64,000 nt of DNA, from contig NZ_AYMJ01000001.1 in assembly GCF_000633255.1 (NCBI RefSeq), forward strand, positions 62,001 to 126,000, written 5' to 3'. Of this stretch, positions 35,197-43,981 are shown piece after piece. This DNA comes from Pseudomonas sp. H1h (GTDB lineage: Bacteria > Pseudomonadota > Gammaproteobacteria > Pseudomonadales > Pseudomonadaceae). Positions within the stretch are counted from its first letter, which is position 1; the number at the start of each line of letters is the position of its first letter. Both the position numbers and the translations under genes were made by a program. The notes below the pieces were generated by a model. It was not told the DNA's origin. It saw nothing but the letters and a program-made list of their open reading frames with translations, and did no database searches.

Positions 35197-36252
35197 ATGA
35201 GCGCCAGCACCTCTGCCACCCTGCGTCACGACTGGTCTTTAGCCGAAGTCAAAGCCCTCTTCGTACAGCCATTCAACGACTTGCTGTTCCAGGCACAGAC
35301 GGTGCACCGCGCGCATTTCAACGCCAACCGTGTGCAGGTTTCGACCCTCCTGTCGATCAAGACCGGTGCTTGCCCGGAAGATTGCAAATACTGTCCGCAG
35401 TCCGGTCACTACAACACCGGCCTGGAAAAAGAAAAGCTGATGGAAGTGCAGAAGGTCCTCGAAGAGGCTGCCCGCGCCAAAGCCATCGGCTCGACGCGTT
35501 TCTGCATGGGCGCAGCGTGGAAACACCCGTCGGCCAAAGACATGCCGTACGTGCTGAAGATGGTTGAAGGCGTGAAGGCCATGGGCCTGGAAACCTGCAT
35601 GACCCTTGGCCGTCTCGACCAGGAGCAGACGGCGGCGCTGGCCAAGGCCGGTCTGGATTACTACAACCACAACCTCGACACCTCGCCCGAGTTCTACGGC
35701 AGCATCATCACCACCCGCACCTACAGCGAGCGCCTGCAAACCCTGGCCTACGTACGTGAGTCGGGGATGAAAATCTGCTCCGGTGGCATCCTCGGCATGG
35801 GCGAATCGCTGGATGACCGCGCCAATCTGCTGATTCAACTGGCCAACCTGCCGGAGCATCCGGAATCGGTGCCGATCAACATGCTGGTGAAAGTCGCTGG
35901 CACGCCGCTGGAAAACGCTGATGACGTCGACCCGTTCGACTTCATCCGCATGCTGGCGGTGGCGCGCATCCTCATGCCGCAATCCCACGTGCGTCTGTCC
36001 GCTGGCCGCGAGGCGATGAATGAGCAGATGCAGGCGCTGGCGTTCTTTGCCGGTGCCAACTCGATTTTCTACGGCGACAAACTGCTCACCACCGCCAACC
36101 CGCAGGCCGACAAGGACATGCAACTGTTCGCCCGCCTGGGCATTCAACCGGAAGCGCGTGAAGAGCATTCCGATGAAGTGCATCAGGCCGCGATCGAGCA
36201 GGCGCTGGTGGAGCACAAGAGCAGCGAGCAGTTCTATAACGCTGCGGTCTGA
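35197..36252 (+). CDS. bioB: Biotin synthase
   Basis: This radical-SAM enzyme (351 residues) inserts sulfur into dethiobiotin. The CxxxCxxC cluster is in [17 protein letters not shown], and other BioB signatures are [38 protein letters not shown] and RLSAGREAM (Arg ligand of the 2Fe-2S cluster). The ATG at 35197 is preceded by AAGGA; the upstream frame is not conserved. First gene of bioBFHCD; a REP pair separates it from bioF. bioA is not in this cluster. Confidence 0.97.
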   Translation: MSASTSATLRHDWSLAEVKALFVQPFNDLLFQAQTVHRAHFNANRVQVSTLLSIKTGACPEDCKYCPQSGHYNTGLEKEKLMEVQKVLEEAARAKAIGSTRFCMGAAWKHPSAKDMPYVLKMVEGVKAMGLETCMTLGRLDQEQTAALAKAGLDYYNHNLDTSPEFYGSIITTRTYSERLQTLAYVRESGMKICSGGILGMGESLDDRANLLIQLANLPEHPESVPINMLVKVAGTPLENADDVDPFDFIRMLAVARILMPQSHVRLSAGREAMNEQMQALAFFAGANSIFYGDKLLTTANPQADKDMQLFARLGIQPEAREEHSDEVHQAAIEQALVEHKSSEQFYNAAV

Positions 36253-36290
36253 AGCGCGCCCCGAGTTTTACTGAAGGAACACAACACCCT

Positions 36291-36380
36291 GTGGGAGCGG
36301 GCTTGCTCGCGAATGCGCTGGATCAGTCAGCCTTTTTGTTGAATGTCAGTACGTATTCGCGAGCATGCCCGCTCCCACAT
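36291..36380. repeat. Inverted REP pair between bioB and bioF
   Basis: GTGGGAGCGGGCTTGCTCGCG faces CGCGAGCATGCCCGCTCCCAC across about 45 nt inside the biotin operon. Confidence 0.9.
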
Positions 36381-36426
36381 TAACTGTGCACCTTCTGCCC
36401 CATGTGATCTGACTTTCGAGGCCTGC

Positions 36427-37605
36427 ATGTCTTTCGATCTCGCCGCACGCCTTGCTGCCCGCCGTGCCGAAAACCTCTATCGCCAGCGCCCGCTGCTCGA
36501 ATCCCCGCAGGGGCCTGAAGTGGTGGTCGACGGCCAGCCGCTGCTGGCGTTCTGCAACAACGACTATCTGGGCCTGGCCAATCACCCGCAGGTAATCGAA
36601 GCCTGGCGCGTCGGTGCCAGTCGCTGGGGCGTCGGTGGCGGGGCGTCGCATCTGGTGATCGGCCACAGCGGTCCGCACCATGCACTCGAAGAAGCACTGG
36701 CCGATCTCACGGGCCGACCGCGTGCGCTGTTGTTCACCACCGGTTACATGGCCAATCTCGGCGCGGTCACGGCGCTGGTCGGGCAGGGCGATACCGTGCT
36801 CGAAGACCGGCTCAACCACGCCTCGCTGCTCGATGCGGGCCTGTTGTCCGGCGCGCGTTTCAATCGGTATCTGCACAATGACGCCGACAGCCTGGCCAAG
36901 CGCCTGGAGAAAGCCACCGGCAACACGCTGGTGGTCACCGACGGGGTGTTCAGCATGGACGGCGACATTGCCGACCTACCGGCACTGGCTCGGGAAGCGA
37001 AAGCCAAGGGCGCGTGGTTGATGGTCGACGATGCTCATGGCTTCGGCCCGTTGGGCGCCAATGGCGGCGGAATCGTCGAGCATTTCGGCTTGAGCCAGGA
37101 CGATGTGCCGGTGCTGGTCGGCACCCTCGGCAAGGCGTTCGGCACCGCGGGCGCATTTGTTGCCGGCAGTGAGGACCTGATCGAAAGCCTGATCCAGTTC
37201 GCCCGACCGTACATCTACACCACCAGCCAGCCACCGGCGCTGGCCTGTGCGACGCTGAAAAGTCTGGAGTTGCTGCGCACGGAACATTGGCGCCGAGAAC
37301 ATTTGCAGACGCTGATCCGTCAGTTCCGCCATGGCGCTGAGCAAATCGGTCTGCAGTTGATGGACAGCTTCACCCCGATCCAGCCCATCCTGATTGGCGA
37401 TGCCGGTCGCGCCGTGCGCCTGTCGCAGATGCTGCGCGAACGCGGTTTGATGGTCACCGCAATCCGCCCGCCCACCGTGCCCGCCGGCAGCGCGCGTCTT
37501 CGCGTGACCCTGACCGCCGCCCACAGCGAAGCGCAGGTGCAGCTATTGTTAGAGGGACTGGACGATTGCTTTGCCCAACTCTCCTCGGAGCCAAGCCATG
37601 CGTAA
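36427..37605 (+). CDS. bioF: 8-Amino-7-oxononanoate synthase
   Basis: This PLP enzyme (392 residues) joins pimeloyl-ACP/CoA and alanine. Family features are [54 protein letters not shown], and the PLP lysine in [14 protein letters not shown]. The ATG at 36427 starts MSFDLAARL; the longer frame comes from REP sequence and is rejected. It overlaps bioH by 8 nt. Confidence 0.97.
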   Translation: MSFDLAARLAARRAENLYRQRPLLESPQGPEVVVDGQPLLAFCNNDYLGLANHPQVIEAWRVGASRWGVGGGASHLVIGHSGPHHALEEALADLTGRPRALLFTTGYMANLGAVTALVGQGDTVLEDRLNHASLLDAGLLSGARFNRYLHNDADSLAKRLEKATGNTLVVTDGVFSMDGDIADLPALAREAKAKGAWLMVDDAHGFGPLGANGGGIVEHFGLSQDDVPVLVGTLGKAFGTAGAFVAGSEDLIESLIQFARPYIYTTSQPPALACATLKSLELLRTEHWRREHLQTLIRQFRHGAEQIGLQLMDSFTPIQPILIGDAGRAVRLSQMLRERGLMVTAIRPPTVPAGSARLRVTLTAAHSEAQVQLLLEGLDDCFAQLSSEPSHA

Positions 37606-38329
37606 TCGCCTGATTCTGCTGCCCGGCTGGGGGCTCGGTGTTTCGCCGCTGGAGCCTTTGGCGGCGGCGTTGCAGGGGCTCGACGAGCATCTGCATGTCG
37701 AGGTCGAGCCGTTGCCGGAACTGGACTCCCGCGATCTGCAGGAATGGCTCGACGAACTCGATGAGCGTATTCCTCAGGATGCCTGGCTGGGTGGCTGGTC
37801 GCTGGGCGGCATGCTCGCTTGTGAATTGGCAGCGCGGCGTGGCGAGCGTTGTTGCGGTGTGCTGACGCTGGCGAGCAATCCATCCTTCGTTGCCCACGGG
37901 CAGTGGCCGAGTGCGATGCCGGGCGAGACGTTCGATGCGTTTCTCGCCGGCTGCATGGCCGATCCGAAAACTACCCTCAAGCGTTTCTCGCTGCTGTGTG
38001 CCCAGGGTGCGCAAGACCCGCGCGGTTTGTCGCGCCTGATGCTCGGCGGTGCGCCGAACACGGCGCCAGCGGTATTGATGGCCGGGCTCCAGTTGCTCGC
38101 GCAAATGGACACGCGGGATGCGTTGCAGGCTTTTCGCGGCCCGCAGTTGCACCTGTTCGCCGGGCAGGACGGATTGGTGCCTGCGGAGGCAGCGGGTGAA
38201 TTGTTCGCGCTGCTGCCGGACATCGAAATCGGCCTGATCGAACAGGCCAGTCATGCGTTTCTTCTGGAAGACCCCCACGGCGTGGCGGGTGCGATCCAGG
38301 CTTTTCTACATGAGTGCGGTGATGACTGA
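37598..38329 (+). CDS. bioH: Pimeloyl-ACP methyl ester esterase
   Basis: This 243-residue alpha/beta hydrolase removes the methyl group from pimeloyl-ACP methyl ester. The nucleophile serine is in [15 protein letters not shown], the oxyanion segment is LLPGWGLG, the acid is in [14 protein letters not shown], and the histidine in [13 protein letters not shown]. The ATG at 37598 overlaps the bioF end; the gene overlaps bioC by 8 nt at the other end. Position between bioF and bioC supports BioH. Confidence 0.95.
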   Translation: MRNRLILLPGWGLGVSPLEPLAAALQGLDEHLHVEVEPLPELDSRDLQEWLDELDERIPQDAWLGGWSLGGMLACELAARRGERCCGVLTLASNPSFVAHGQWPSAMPGETFDAFLAGCMADPKTTLKRFSLLCAQGAQDPRGLSRLMLGGAPNTAPAVLMAGLQLLAQMDTRDALQAFRGPQLHLFAGQDGLVPAEAAGELFALLPDIEIGLIEQASHAFLLEDPHGVAGAIQAFLHECGDD

Positions 38330-39134
38330 TTTGTCTGTTGTTGCGCTGCCCGGCGGCTTGCCCGACAAGCGCCAGGTCGCGGCCTCTTTTTCCCGTGCAG
38401 CGGCCAGTTACGACAGCGTCGCCGAGTTGCAGCGTGATGTCGGTTCGCAGTTGCTGCAACGCTTGCCGACGGGTTGGGTGCCATCACGTTGGCTGGATCT
38501 GGGCTGCGGCACCGGGTATTTCACTCGTGCATTGGCTGAGTATTTTATCGCGGGGCAGGGGCTGGCGCTGGACATCGCCGAGGGCATGCTCGAACACGCG
38601 CGGCCGTTGGGTGGCGCCGAGCATTTCATCGCCGGTGATGCCGAGCGTCTGCCGCTGCGGGAGGCGACGTGTGATCTGATTTTCTCCAGCCTCGCGGTGC
38701 AGTGGTGTGCGGACTTCGAGTCGGTGCTCAGTGAGGCTTTTCGCGTGCTGAAACCCGGCGGGATTTTTGCGTTTGCTAGTCTTTGTGTAGGGACGTTGTA
38801 CGAACTGCGTGATAGCTGGCGTCAGGTCGATGGCATGGTGCACGTCAACCGCTTCCGCGAATTCGCCCGTTATCAACAGTTGTGCTCGGACAGTGGCCTG
38901 CGCACGGTGAGTCTGCAGAATCAGGCGCATGTGCTGCATTACCCGGATGTGCGCAGCCTGACCCACGAACTCAAGGCACTGGGCGCGCACAATCTGAACC
39001 CCGGTCGGCCGGGTGGTTTGACCGGGCGGGCGCGGATTCTCGGTCTGGTCGAGGCTTATGAGCAGTACCGTCAGGCACAGGGATTGCCGGCGACCTATCA
39101 GGTGGTTTACGCCGTGTTGGAGAAGCCCTTATGA
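38322..39134 (+). CDS. bioC: Malonyl-ACP O-methyltransferase
   Basis: This 270-residue SAM-dependent methyltransferase methylates malonyl-ACP to start pimelate synthesis. It has the BioC N-terminal [23 protein letters not shown] motif [16 protein letters not shown], and [15 protein letters not shown]. An ATG at 38310 is a possible earlier start, but [12 protein letters not shown] at 38322 is preferred because it overlaps the bioH stop in the usual coupled manner. Confidence 0.95.
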   Translation: MTDLSVVALPGGLPDKRQVAASFSRAAASYDSVAELQRDVGSQLLQRLPTGWVPSRWLDLGCGTGYFTRALAEYFIAGQGLALDIAEGMLEHARPLGGAEHFIAGDAERLPLREATCDLIFSSLAVQWCADFESVLSEAFRVLKPGGIFAFASLCVGTLYELRDSWRQVDGMVHVNRFREFARYQQLCSDSGLRTVSLQNQAHVLHYPDVRSLTHELKALGAHNLNPGRPGGLTGRARILGLVEAYEQYRQAQGLPATYQVVYAVLEKPL

Positions 39135-39811
39135 GCGCAGCCTATTTCATCACCGGGACTGACACTGATGTCGGCAAGACGACTGTGGCTGCCGGGTTGC
39201 TGCATGCAGCACGGACGGCAGGACTGAGTACGGCGGCGGGTAAACCGGTGGCCTCTGGCTGCGAAGTGACGCCCAAGGGGCTGCGCAATGCCGATGCGCT
39301 GGCGCTGTTGGCCGAATGTTCGGTGCCGCTGACTTATCAACAGGTCAATCCGGTGGCATTCGAGCCGGCTATCGCTCCGCATCTGGCAGCGCGCGAGGCG
39401 GGCGTGGCGCTGACGGTGCAATCGTTGCTGGCACCGATGCGCGAGATTCTCGCCATGAATGCCGACTTCACCCTTATTGAAGGCGCGGGTGGCTGGCGGG
39501 TACCGTTGGCGGATCAGGCCAATCTCTCGGACCTGGCGATTGCATTGAAGCTGCCAGTGATTCTGGTGGTGGGTGTGCGGTTGGGCTGCATCAGTCATGC
39601 CTTGCTGACGGCTGAGGCGATCGCTCGCGATGGGCTGCAACTGGCCGGATGGGTGGCCAATATCATTGACCCGAAGACTTCGCGGCTGGAAGAGAATCTG
39701 GCGACGCTGGCCGAACGGCTACCGGCACCGTGCCTGGGGCGCGTGCCGAAATTGAAATCACCCAGCGCCGAGGCAGTGGCTGATCATTTGCAGCTGGATT
39801 TGCTCGATTAA
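39131..39811 (+). CDS. bioD: Dethiobiotin synthetase
   Basis: This ATP-dependent carboxylase (226 residues) forms dethiobiotin. The P-loop is [19 protein letters not shown] at the N-terminus, KPVASGCE follows, and [11 protein letters not shown] is the second conserved motif. It overlaps bioC by 4 nt (ATGA) and ends the biotin operon. Confidence 0.96.
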   Translation: MSAAYFITGTDTDVGKTTVAAGLLHAARTAGLSTAAGKPVASGCEVTPKGLRNADALALLAECSVPLTYQQVNPVAFEPAIAPHLAAREAGVALTVQSLLAPMREILAMNADFTLIEGAGGWRVPLADQANLSDLAIALKLPVILVVGVRLGCISHALLTAEAIARDGLQLAGWVANIIDPKTSRLEENLATLAERLPAPCLGRVPKLKSPSAEAVADHLQLDLLD

Positions 39812-39920
39812 TGTTTTTGGCTATGACAAGGCACTGTGCCATCAGTATTTTTGACGAGTGTTTTTCTGGCGCGTCTGCTTCAATGGCAACCATTGATCCT
39901 TCCCAAGGATGAGAACTCCC

Positions 39921-40217
39921 ATGGAAATCTCCGGTAACACAGCTTTTTATGCGGGTTTGAGCACCATTCAGACCGGGCAGAACCGCGTCGATCAGGCCGC
40001 CAGCCAGATTGCCAACAACACCATCGAGCGTTCGGTCACCAGCCAGTCTTCCGAGGCGCAAGTGGATCGTCTGCGCGGTATCGACCGCAGCCAGCAGATG
40101 GATCCGGGCAGCGCCATGGCCGAGATGGCCCAAGGCAAGTTCCAAGTGGAGCTGGGCACCAAAGTCGCCAAGGCTTCCGATGAAATGCTCGGGACGATCA
40201 TCGATACGTTTGCCTGA
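39921..40217 (+). CDS. Small conserved protein with rod-like N-terminal motif, function unknown
   Basis: This 98-residue protein starts MEISGNTAFYAGLSTIQTGQ and has QNRVDQAASQIANNTIERS, which resembles the heptad-bearing N-terminus of flagellar rod/hook proteins (FlgB/FlgC/FlgE type, xNNIANxxT). The rest is polar with no membrane segment or signal peptide. It is not beside flagellar genes. AAGGATGAG (39905-39913) serves as ribosome site; the ATG at 39909 within it would add only MRTP. A strong terminator follows. I do not know its function. Confidence 0.75.
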   Translation: MEISGNTAFYAGLSTIQTGQNRVDQAASQIANNTIERSVTSQSSEAQVDRLRGIDRSQQMDPGSAMAEMAQGKFQVELGTKVAKASDEMLGTIIDTFA

Positions 40218-40240
40218 TTTTTCTCGCCTCTTGTTTGCTG

Positions 40241-40267
40241 AACGCCGCGCCTTGTCGCGGCGTTTTT
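40241..40267 (+). terminator. Intrinsic terminator after the small conserved gene
   Basis: AACGCCGCG and CGCGGCGTT form a perfect stem with a 6-nt loop followed by TTTT. Confidence 0.92.
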
Positions 40268-40406
40268 CGTTGTAAGTCCTTCTCCCTCAACTAATCTTTT
40301 TTTATCGCCCATGACGCATTGCCGTGCATGGCGGTTTGGTGTGTCCGGCGGTTTGAAAGCAGTGATGACGAACGGCAAAAGATCGATGCTTGACAAGATT
40401 TCGGCG

Positions 40407-40433
40407 TAAACGTATGTTTCAAACAACTGTTTG
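40407..40433. promoter_or_regulatory. Two overlapping PsrA-like operators upstream of acyl-CoA dehydrogenase
   Basis: CAAACAACTGTTTG (40420-40433) fits the fatty-acid regulator PsrA consensus (G/C)AAAC-N4-GTTT(G/C) exactly, and TAAACGTATGTTTC (40407-40420) is a second, near-consensus copy sharing one base. They lie 62-88 nt before the acyl-CoA dehydrogenase start. Confidence 0.6.
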
Positions 40434-40494
40434 ACCGTCACAACAAATCAACACGGTCGTTCATTCCCGGTTACATCAGCAGAGGTTTATCGCT

Positions 40495-42300
40495 ATGCCT
40501 GACTACAAGGCCCCCTTGCGTGATATTCGCTTCGTTCGTGACGAACTGCTCGGCTACGAAGCGCACTATCAGAGCCTTCCGGCTTGCGCCGACGCAACGC
40601 CGGACATGGTTGACGCCATTCTCGAAGAAGGCGCCAAGTTTTGTGAGCAGGTACTGGCACCGCTGAACCGCGTGGGCGACCTCGAAGGCTGCACCTGGAG
40701 CGAGTCCGGCGTGAAAACCCCGACTGGCTTCAAAGAGGCGTACAAGCAATTTGTCGAAGGCGGCTGGCCAAGCCTGGCGCATGACGTAGAGCACGGTGGC
40801 CAAGGCCTGCCGGAGTCGCTGGGTCTGGCAGTCAGCGAAATGGTTGGCGAGGCCAACTGGTCGTGGGGCATGTACCCAGGCCTGTCGCACGGCGCGATGA
40901 ACACCATCTCCGAGCACGGTACCCCAGAGCAGCAGGACGCTTACCTGACCAAGCTGGTTTCCGGCGAGTGGACCGGCACCATGTGCCTGACCGAGCCGCA
41001 CTGCGGCACCGACCTGGGCATGCTGCGCACCAAAGCCGAACCTCAGGCTGATGGTTCGTACAAAGTCTCCGGCACCAAGATTTTCATCTCGGCCGGCGAA
41101 CACGATATGGCCGACAACATCGTCCACATCGTACTGGCCCGCCTGCCGGATGCTCCGGCTGGCACCAAAGGCATTTCCCTGTTCATCGTTCCAAAGTTCC
41201 TGCCCAATGCTGATGGCACCCTCGGTGCACGCAACGCAGTGAGCTGCGGTTCGCTGGAACACAAGATGGGTATCCACGGCAACGCCACCTGCGTGATGAA
41301 CTTCGACGGCGCCACCGGTTTCCTGATCGGCCCGGCGAACAAAGGCCTGAACTGCATGTTCACCTTTATGAACACCGCTCGTCTGGGTACCGCACTGCAA
41401 GGTCTGGCCCACGCCGAAATCGGTTTCCAGGGCGGCCTGAAATACGCTCGCGATCGTCTGCAAATGCGCTCCCTGACTGGCCCGAAAGCGCCGGACAAGG
41501 CCGCTGACCCGATCATCGTGCACCCTGACGTGCGCCGCATGCTGTTGACCATGAAGGCATTCGCCGAAGGCAACCGCGCGATGGTGTACTTCACCGCCAA
41601 GCAGGTCGACATCGTCAAATACGGCGTCGACGAAGAAGAGAAGAAGAAGGCCGACGCGCTGCTGGCGTTCATGACGCCAATCGCCAAGGCATTCATGACC
41701 GAAGTCGGTTTCGAATCCGCCAACCACGGCGTGCAGATCTACGGCGGCCACGGCTTCATCGCCGAGTGGGGCATGGAGCAGAACGTTCGCGACAGCCGCA
41801 TTTCGATGCTGTACGAAGGCACCACTGGCATTCAGGCACTCGACCTGTTGGGCCGTAAAGTGCTGATGACTCAAGGCGAGGCTCTCAAAGGCTTCACCAA
41901 GATCGTCCACAAGTTCTGCCAGAACAACGAAGGCAACGAAGCCGTCAAAGAGTTCGTCGCACCGCTGGCGGCCTTGAACAAAGAGTGGGGCGAGCTGACC
42001 ATGAAGGTCGGTATGGCTGCCATGAAAGATCGCGAAGAAGTCGGCGCGGCTTCCGTGGACTACCTGATGTACTCCGGTTACGCCTGCCTGGCCTACTTCT
42101 GGGCCGACATGGCGCGTCTGGCAGCCGAGAAGCTGGCAGAAGGCACCGGCGACGCAGCGTTCTACACTGCCAAGCTGCAAACCGCGCGCTTCTACTTCCA
42201 GCGCATCCTGCCACGTACCCGCACTCACGTGGCCACCATGCTGTCGGGCGCCAACAACCTGATGGACATGAAGGAAGAAGACTTCGCGCTGGGCTACTAA
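40495..42300 (+). CDS. Acyl-CoA dehydrogenase, large DmdC/FadE-like type
   Basis: This FAD-dependent acyl-CoA dehydrogenase (601 residues) belongs to the long form with an extra N-terminal segment ([20 protein letters not shown]) and a C-terminal extra domain after the dehydrogenase core. The substrate/FAD loop is [20 protein letters not shown], and the catalytic glutamate is in [13 protein letters not shown] near residue 441. Family members act in beta-oxidation. A close paralogue lies at 43982, separated by a diguanylate cyclase gene. PsrA-like boxes upstream suggest fatty-acid control. Chain-length preference cannot be read from sequence. Confidence 0.94.
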   Translation: MPDYKAPLRDIRFVRDELLGYEAHYQSLPACADATPDMVDAILEEGAKFCEQVLAPLNRVGDLEGCTWSESGVKTPTGFKEAYKQFVEGGWPSLAHDVEHGGQGLPESLGLAVSEMVGEANWSWGMYPGLSHGAMNTISEHGTPEQQDAYLTKLVSGEWTGTMCLTEPHCGTDLGMLRTKAEPQADGSYKVSGTKIFISAGEHDMADNIVHIVLARLPDAPAGTKGISLFIVPKFLPNADGTLGARNAVSCGSLEHKMGIHGNATCVMNFDGATGFLIGPANKGLNCMFTFMNTARLGTALQGLAHAEIGFQGGLKYARDRLQMRSLTGPKAPDKAADPIIVHPDVRRMLLTMKAFAEGNRAMVYFTAKQVDIVKYGVDEEEKKKADALLAFMTPIAKAFMTEVGFESANHGVQIYGGHGFIAEWGMEQNVRDSRISMLYEGTTGIQALDLLGRKVLMTQGEALKGFTKIVHKFCQNNEGNEAVKEFVAPLAALNKEWGELTMKVGMAAMKDREEVGAASVDYLMYSGYACLAYFWADMARLAAEKLAEGTGDAAFYTAKLQTARFYFQRILPRTRTHVATMLSGANNLMDMKEEDFALGY

Positions 42301-42320
42301 GCCTTAACGCGGTCTGACGA

Positions 42321-42354
42321 AAACCGCTGCTCCCTTGGGGGCAGCGGTTTTTTT
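42321..42354 (+). terminator. Intrinsic terminator
   Basis: AAACCGCTGC and GCAGCGGTTT pair around TCCCTTGGGG, followed by TTTT, after the first acyl-CoA dehydrogenase gene. Confidence 0.93.
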
Positions 42355-42404
42355 GTTTCAAAATCGCTCAGAAACCCGGGTTTTCTGCCGTTAAAGAGAC
42401 TGCG

Positions 42405-42420
42405 TGTGATCTGGATCACA
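42405..42420. promoter_or_regulatory. Perfect CRP/Vfr-type site upstream of the diguanylate cyclase
   Basis: TGTGATCTGGATCACA is an exact TGTGA-N6-TCACA palindrome, the CRP/Vfr consensus core. It is centred about 80 nt before the TTG start of the GGDEF gene and downstream of the previous terminator. Confidence 0.6.
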
Positions 42421-42492
42421 TTGTGTGTGCTTAACTGGCCACATTGCAGGCACAATGCCATCTCTTTGATATGACGGGTCGGAGCTTTACCC

Positions 42493-43782
42493 TTGCCGCG
42501 TTCTTCCGCTGTACGTTTCAGTCATTTTCTACCTTCACTGCTGTTGTTACTCGCGGGGTTGGCGGCTGCGTACGTCAAAGACCTCAATGTGTTCTTCACT
42601 TCGCTGTTCAACGTGCTGCCGACTCTGGTGTTGCTGTTGGGCGGTGCTTACTGTGCGGTTTACCGACGTCAACGTGAACTGTTTCTGATGCTCACGGTGT
42701 ACATCGCCTACTTTTTGCTCGACACCCAGACCGACTATTACCGCGACAACGGCAAAGTGCGCGAAGACGCCGCCGTGGTGTTCCATCTGGTCTGCCTGCT
42801 GCTGCCGTTGCTGTTCGGGCTGTTTGCCGCGTGGCAGGAGCGTACCCATCTGTTTCAGGACATGGTCGCGCGCTTCGCCGTGCTGCTGGCCTTTGGCAGT
42901 GTTGCCCTAGGACTTGAGCAGAGTTATCCGCAGGCGCTGCTGATGTGGCTCTCGGAGATCCGCTGGCCGGCGCTGCACGGCGCCTGGATGAGCCTGATCC
43001 AGATGTCCTATCCGGTGTTCCTCTCGGCGTTCCTGCTGCTGGCCTGGCAATACTGGCGCAATCCGCGCCCGCTGCATGCGGCGCAACTGGTCGGGTTGCT
43101 CGGCGTGTTCTGGATGCTGCCGAAAACCTTCATCCTGCCGTTTACCCTGAACATCATGTGCAGCCAGGTGATGCTCATGATTGCCGCTGCCGTGGCGCAC
43201 GAGGCTTATCAAATGGCCTTCCGCGACGAGCTCACCGGGTTGCCGGGACGTCGCGCGCTGAATGAGCGCATGCAGCGTCTGGGGCGCAACTATGTACTGG
43301 CGATGAGCGATGTCGATCATTTCAAGAAATTCAACGATACCCACGGTCACGATGTGGGTGACCAGGTGCTGCGGCTGGTCGCCAGCAAGCTGTCGAAAAT
43401 CAGCGGTGGCGGTAGGGCGTATCGCTATGGCGGTGAGGAGTTTGCCCTGGTGTTTGCAGGCAAAACCCTTGAGGAGTGCATGCCGCACCTGGAAGTGATT
43501 CGCGAGTCGATTGCCTCCTACAACATTCAGCTGCGTAATCAGGAAAACCGTCCACAGGATGATCAGCAAGGACGGCAGCGGCGATCAGGTTCCGGCGCGT
43601 CCAGCGTGTCGGTCACGGTCAGTATCGGCGTCGCTGAACGCCTTGAGCAGCGCACCCCCGAAGAAGTGCTCAAATCCGCCGACCAGGCCCTCTACAGCGC
43701 CAAGGGTGCGGGCCGAAACTGCGTGATGGCATTCGGTCAGAACCGTCGCGGTGCGGTACGCATGGACGCTGCGGCAGGCTGA
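42493..43782 (+). CDS. Membrane diguanylate cyclase (GGDEF)
   Basis: This 429-residue protein has an N-terminal block of about seven TM segments (residues 10-235, including LPSLLLLLAGLAAAYV) and a C-terminal GGDEF domain starting FRDELTGLPGRRALNERM. The active-site signature is GGEEF at about residues 313-317 and MSDVDHFKKFNDTHGHDVGD carries metal and GTP ligands, so c-di-GMP synthesis is expected. The RxxD inhibitory site normally five residues before GGEEF is absent. A basic low-complexity insert (QDDQQGRQRRSGSGASS) lies within the domain. The start is a TTG with GGAG 8 nt upstream. It sits between two acyl-CoA dehydrogenase genes. Confidence 0.92.
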   Translation: MPRSSAVRFSHFLPSLLLLLAGLAAAYVKDLNVFFTSLFNVLPTLVLLLGGAYCAVYRRQRELFLMLTVYIAYFLLDTQTDYYRDNGKVREDAAVVFHLVCLLLPLLFGLFAAWQERTHLFQDMVARFAVLLAFGSVALGLEQSYPQALLMWLSEIRWPALHGAWMSLIQMSYPVFLSAFLLLAWQYWRNPRPLHAAQLVGLLGVFWMLPKTFILPFTLNIMCSQVMLMIAAAVAHEAYQMAFRDELTGLPGRRALNERMQRLGRNYVLAMSDVDHFKKFNDTHGHDVGDQVLRLVASKLSKISGGGRAYRYGGEEFALVFAGKTLEECMPHLEVIRESIASYNIQLRNQENRPQDDQQGRQRRSGSGASSVSVTVSIGVAERLEQRTPEEVLKSADQALYSAKGAGRNCVMAFGQNRRGAVRMDAAAG

Positions 43783-43816
43783 ACTGTGCTCTGCTCAATG
43801 GCCACTCTTCACTAAT

Positions 43817-43845
43817 AAGCCCGCTGATTGCGGGCTTTGTTTTTA
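43817..43845 (+). terminator. Intrinsic terminator after the diguanylate cyclase
   Basis: AAGCCCGC and GCGGGCTT form a stem with loop TGATT, followed by TGTTTTT. Confidence 0.9.
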
Positions 43846-43981
43846 GTTGAACTGTTGGTGACCAAAAATAACAAAACAGTCACTGCCTGACCCTATGTGT
43901 CACAAAAGTTGTTGAGGTACACTCGGCCTCAACGAAAACACTCTTCCACGAATCACCTGTTTAGATCTTGCGAGGTTTGCC

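Noticed and set aside
40471..42228. Minus-strand open frame of 585 codons opposite the first acyl-CoA dehydrogenase
   Set aside because: Antisense to a well-defined enzyme gene with ribosome site and terminator; a similar shadow occurs opposite the paralogue.
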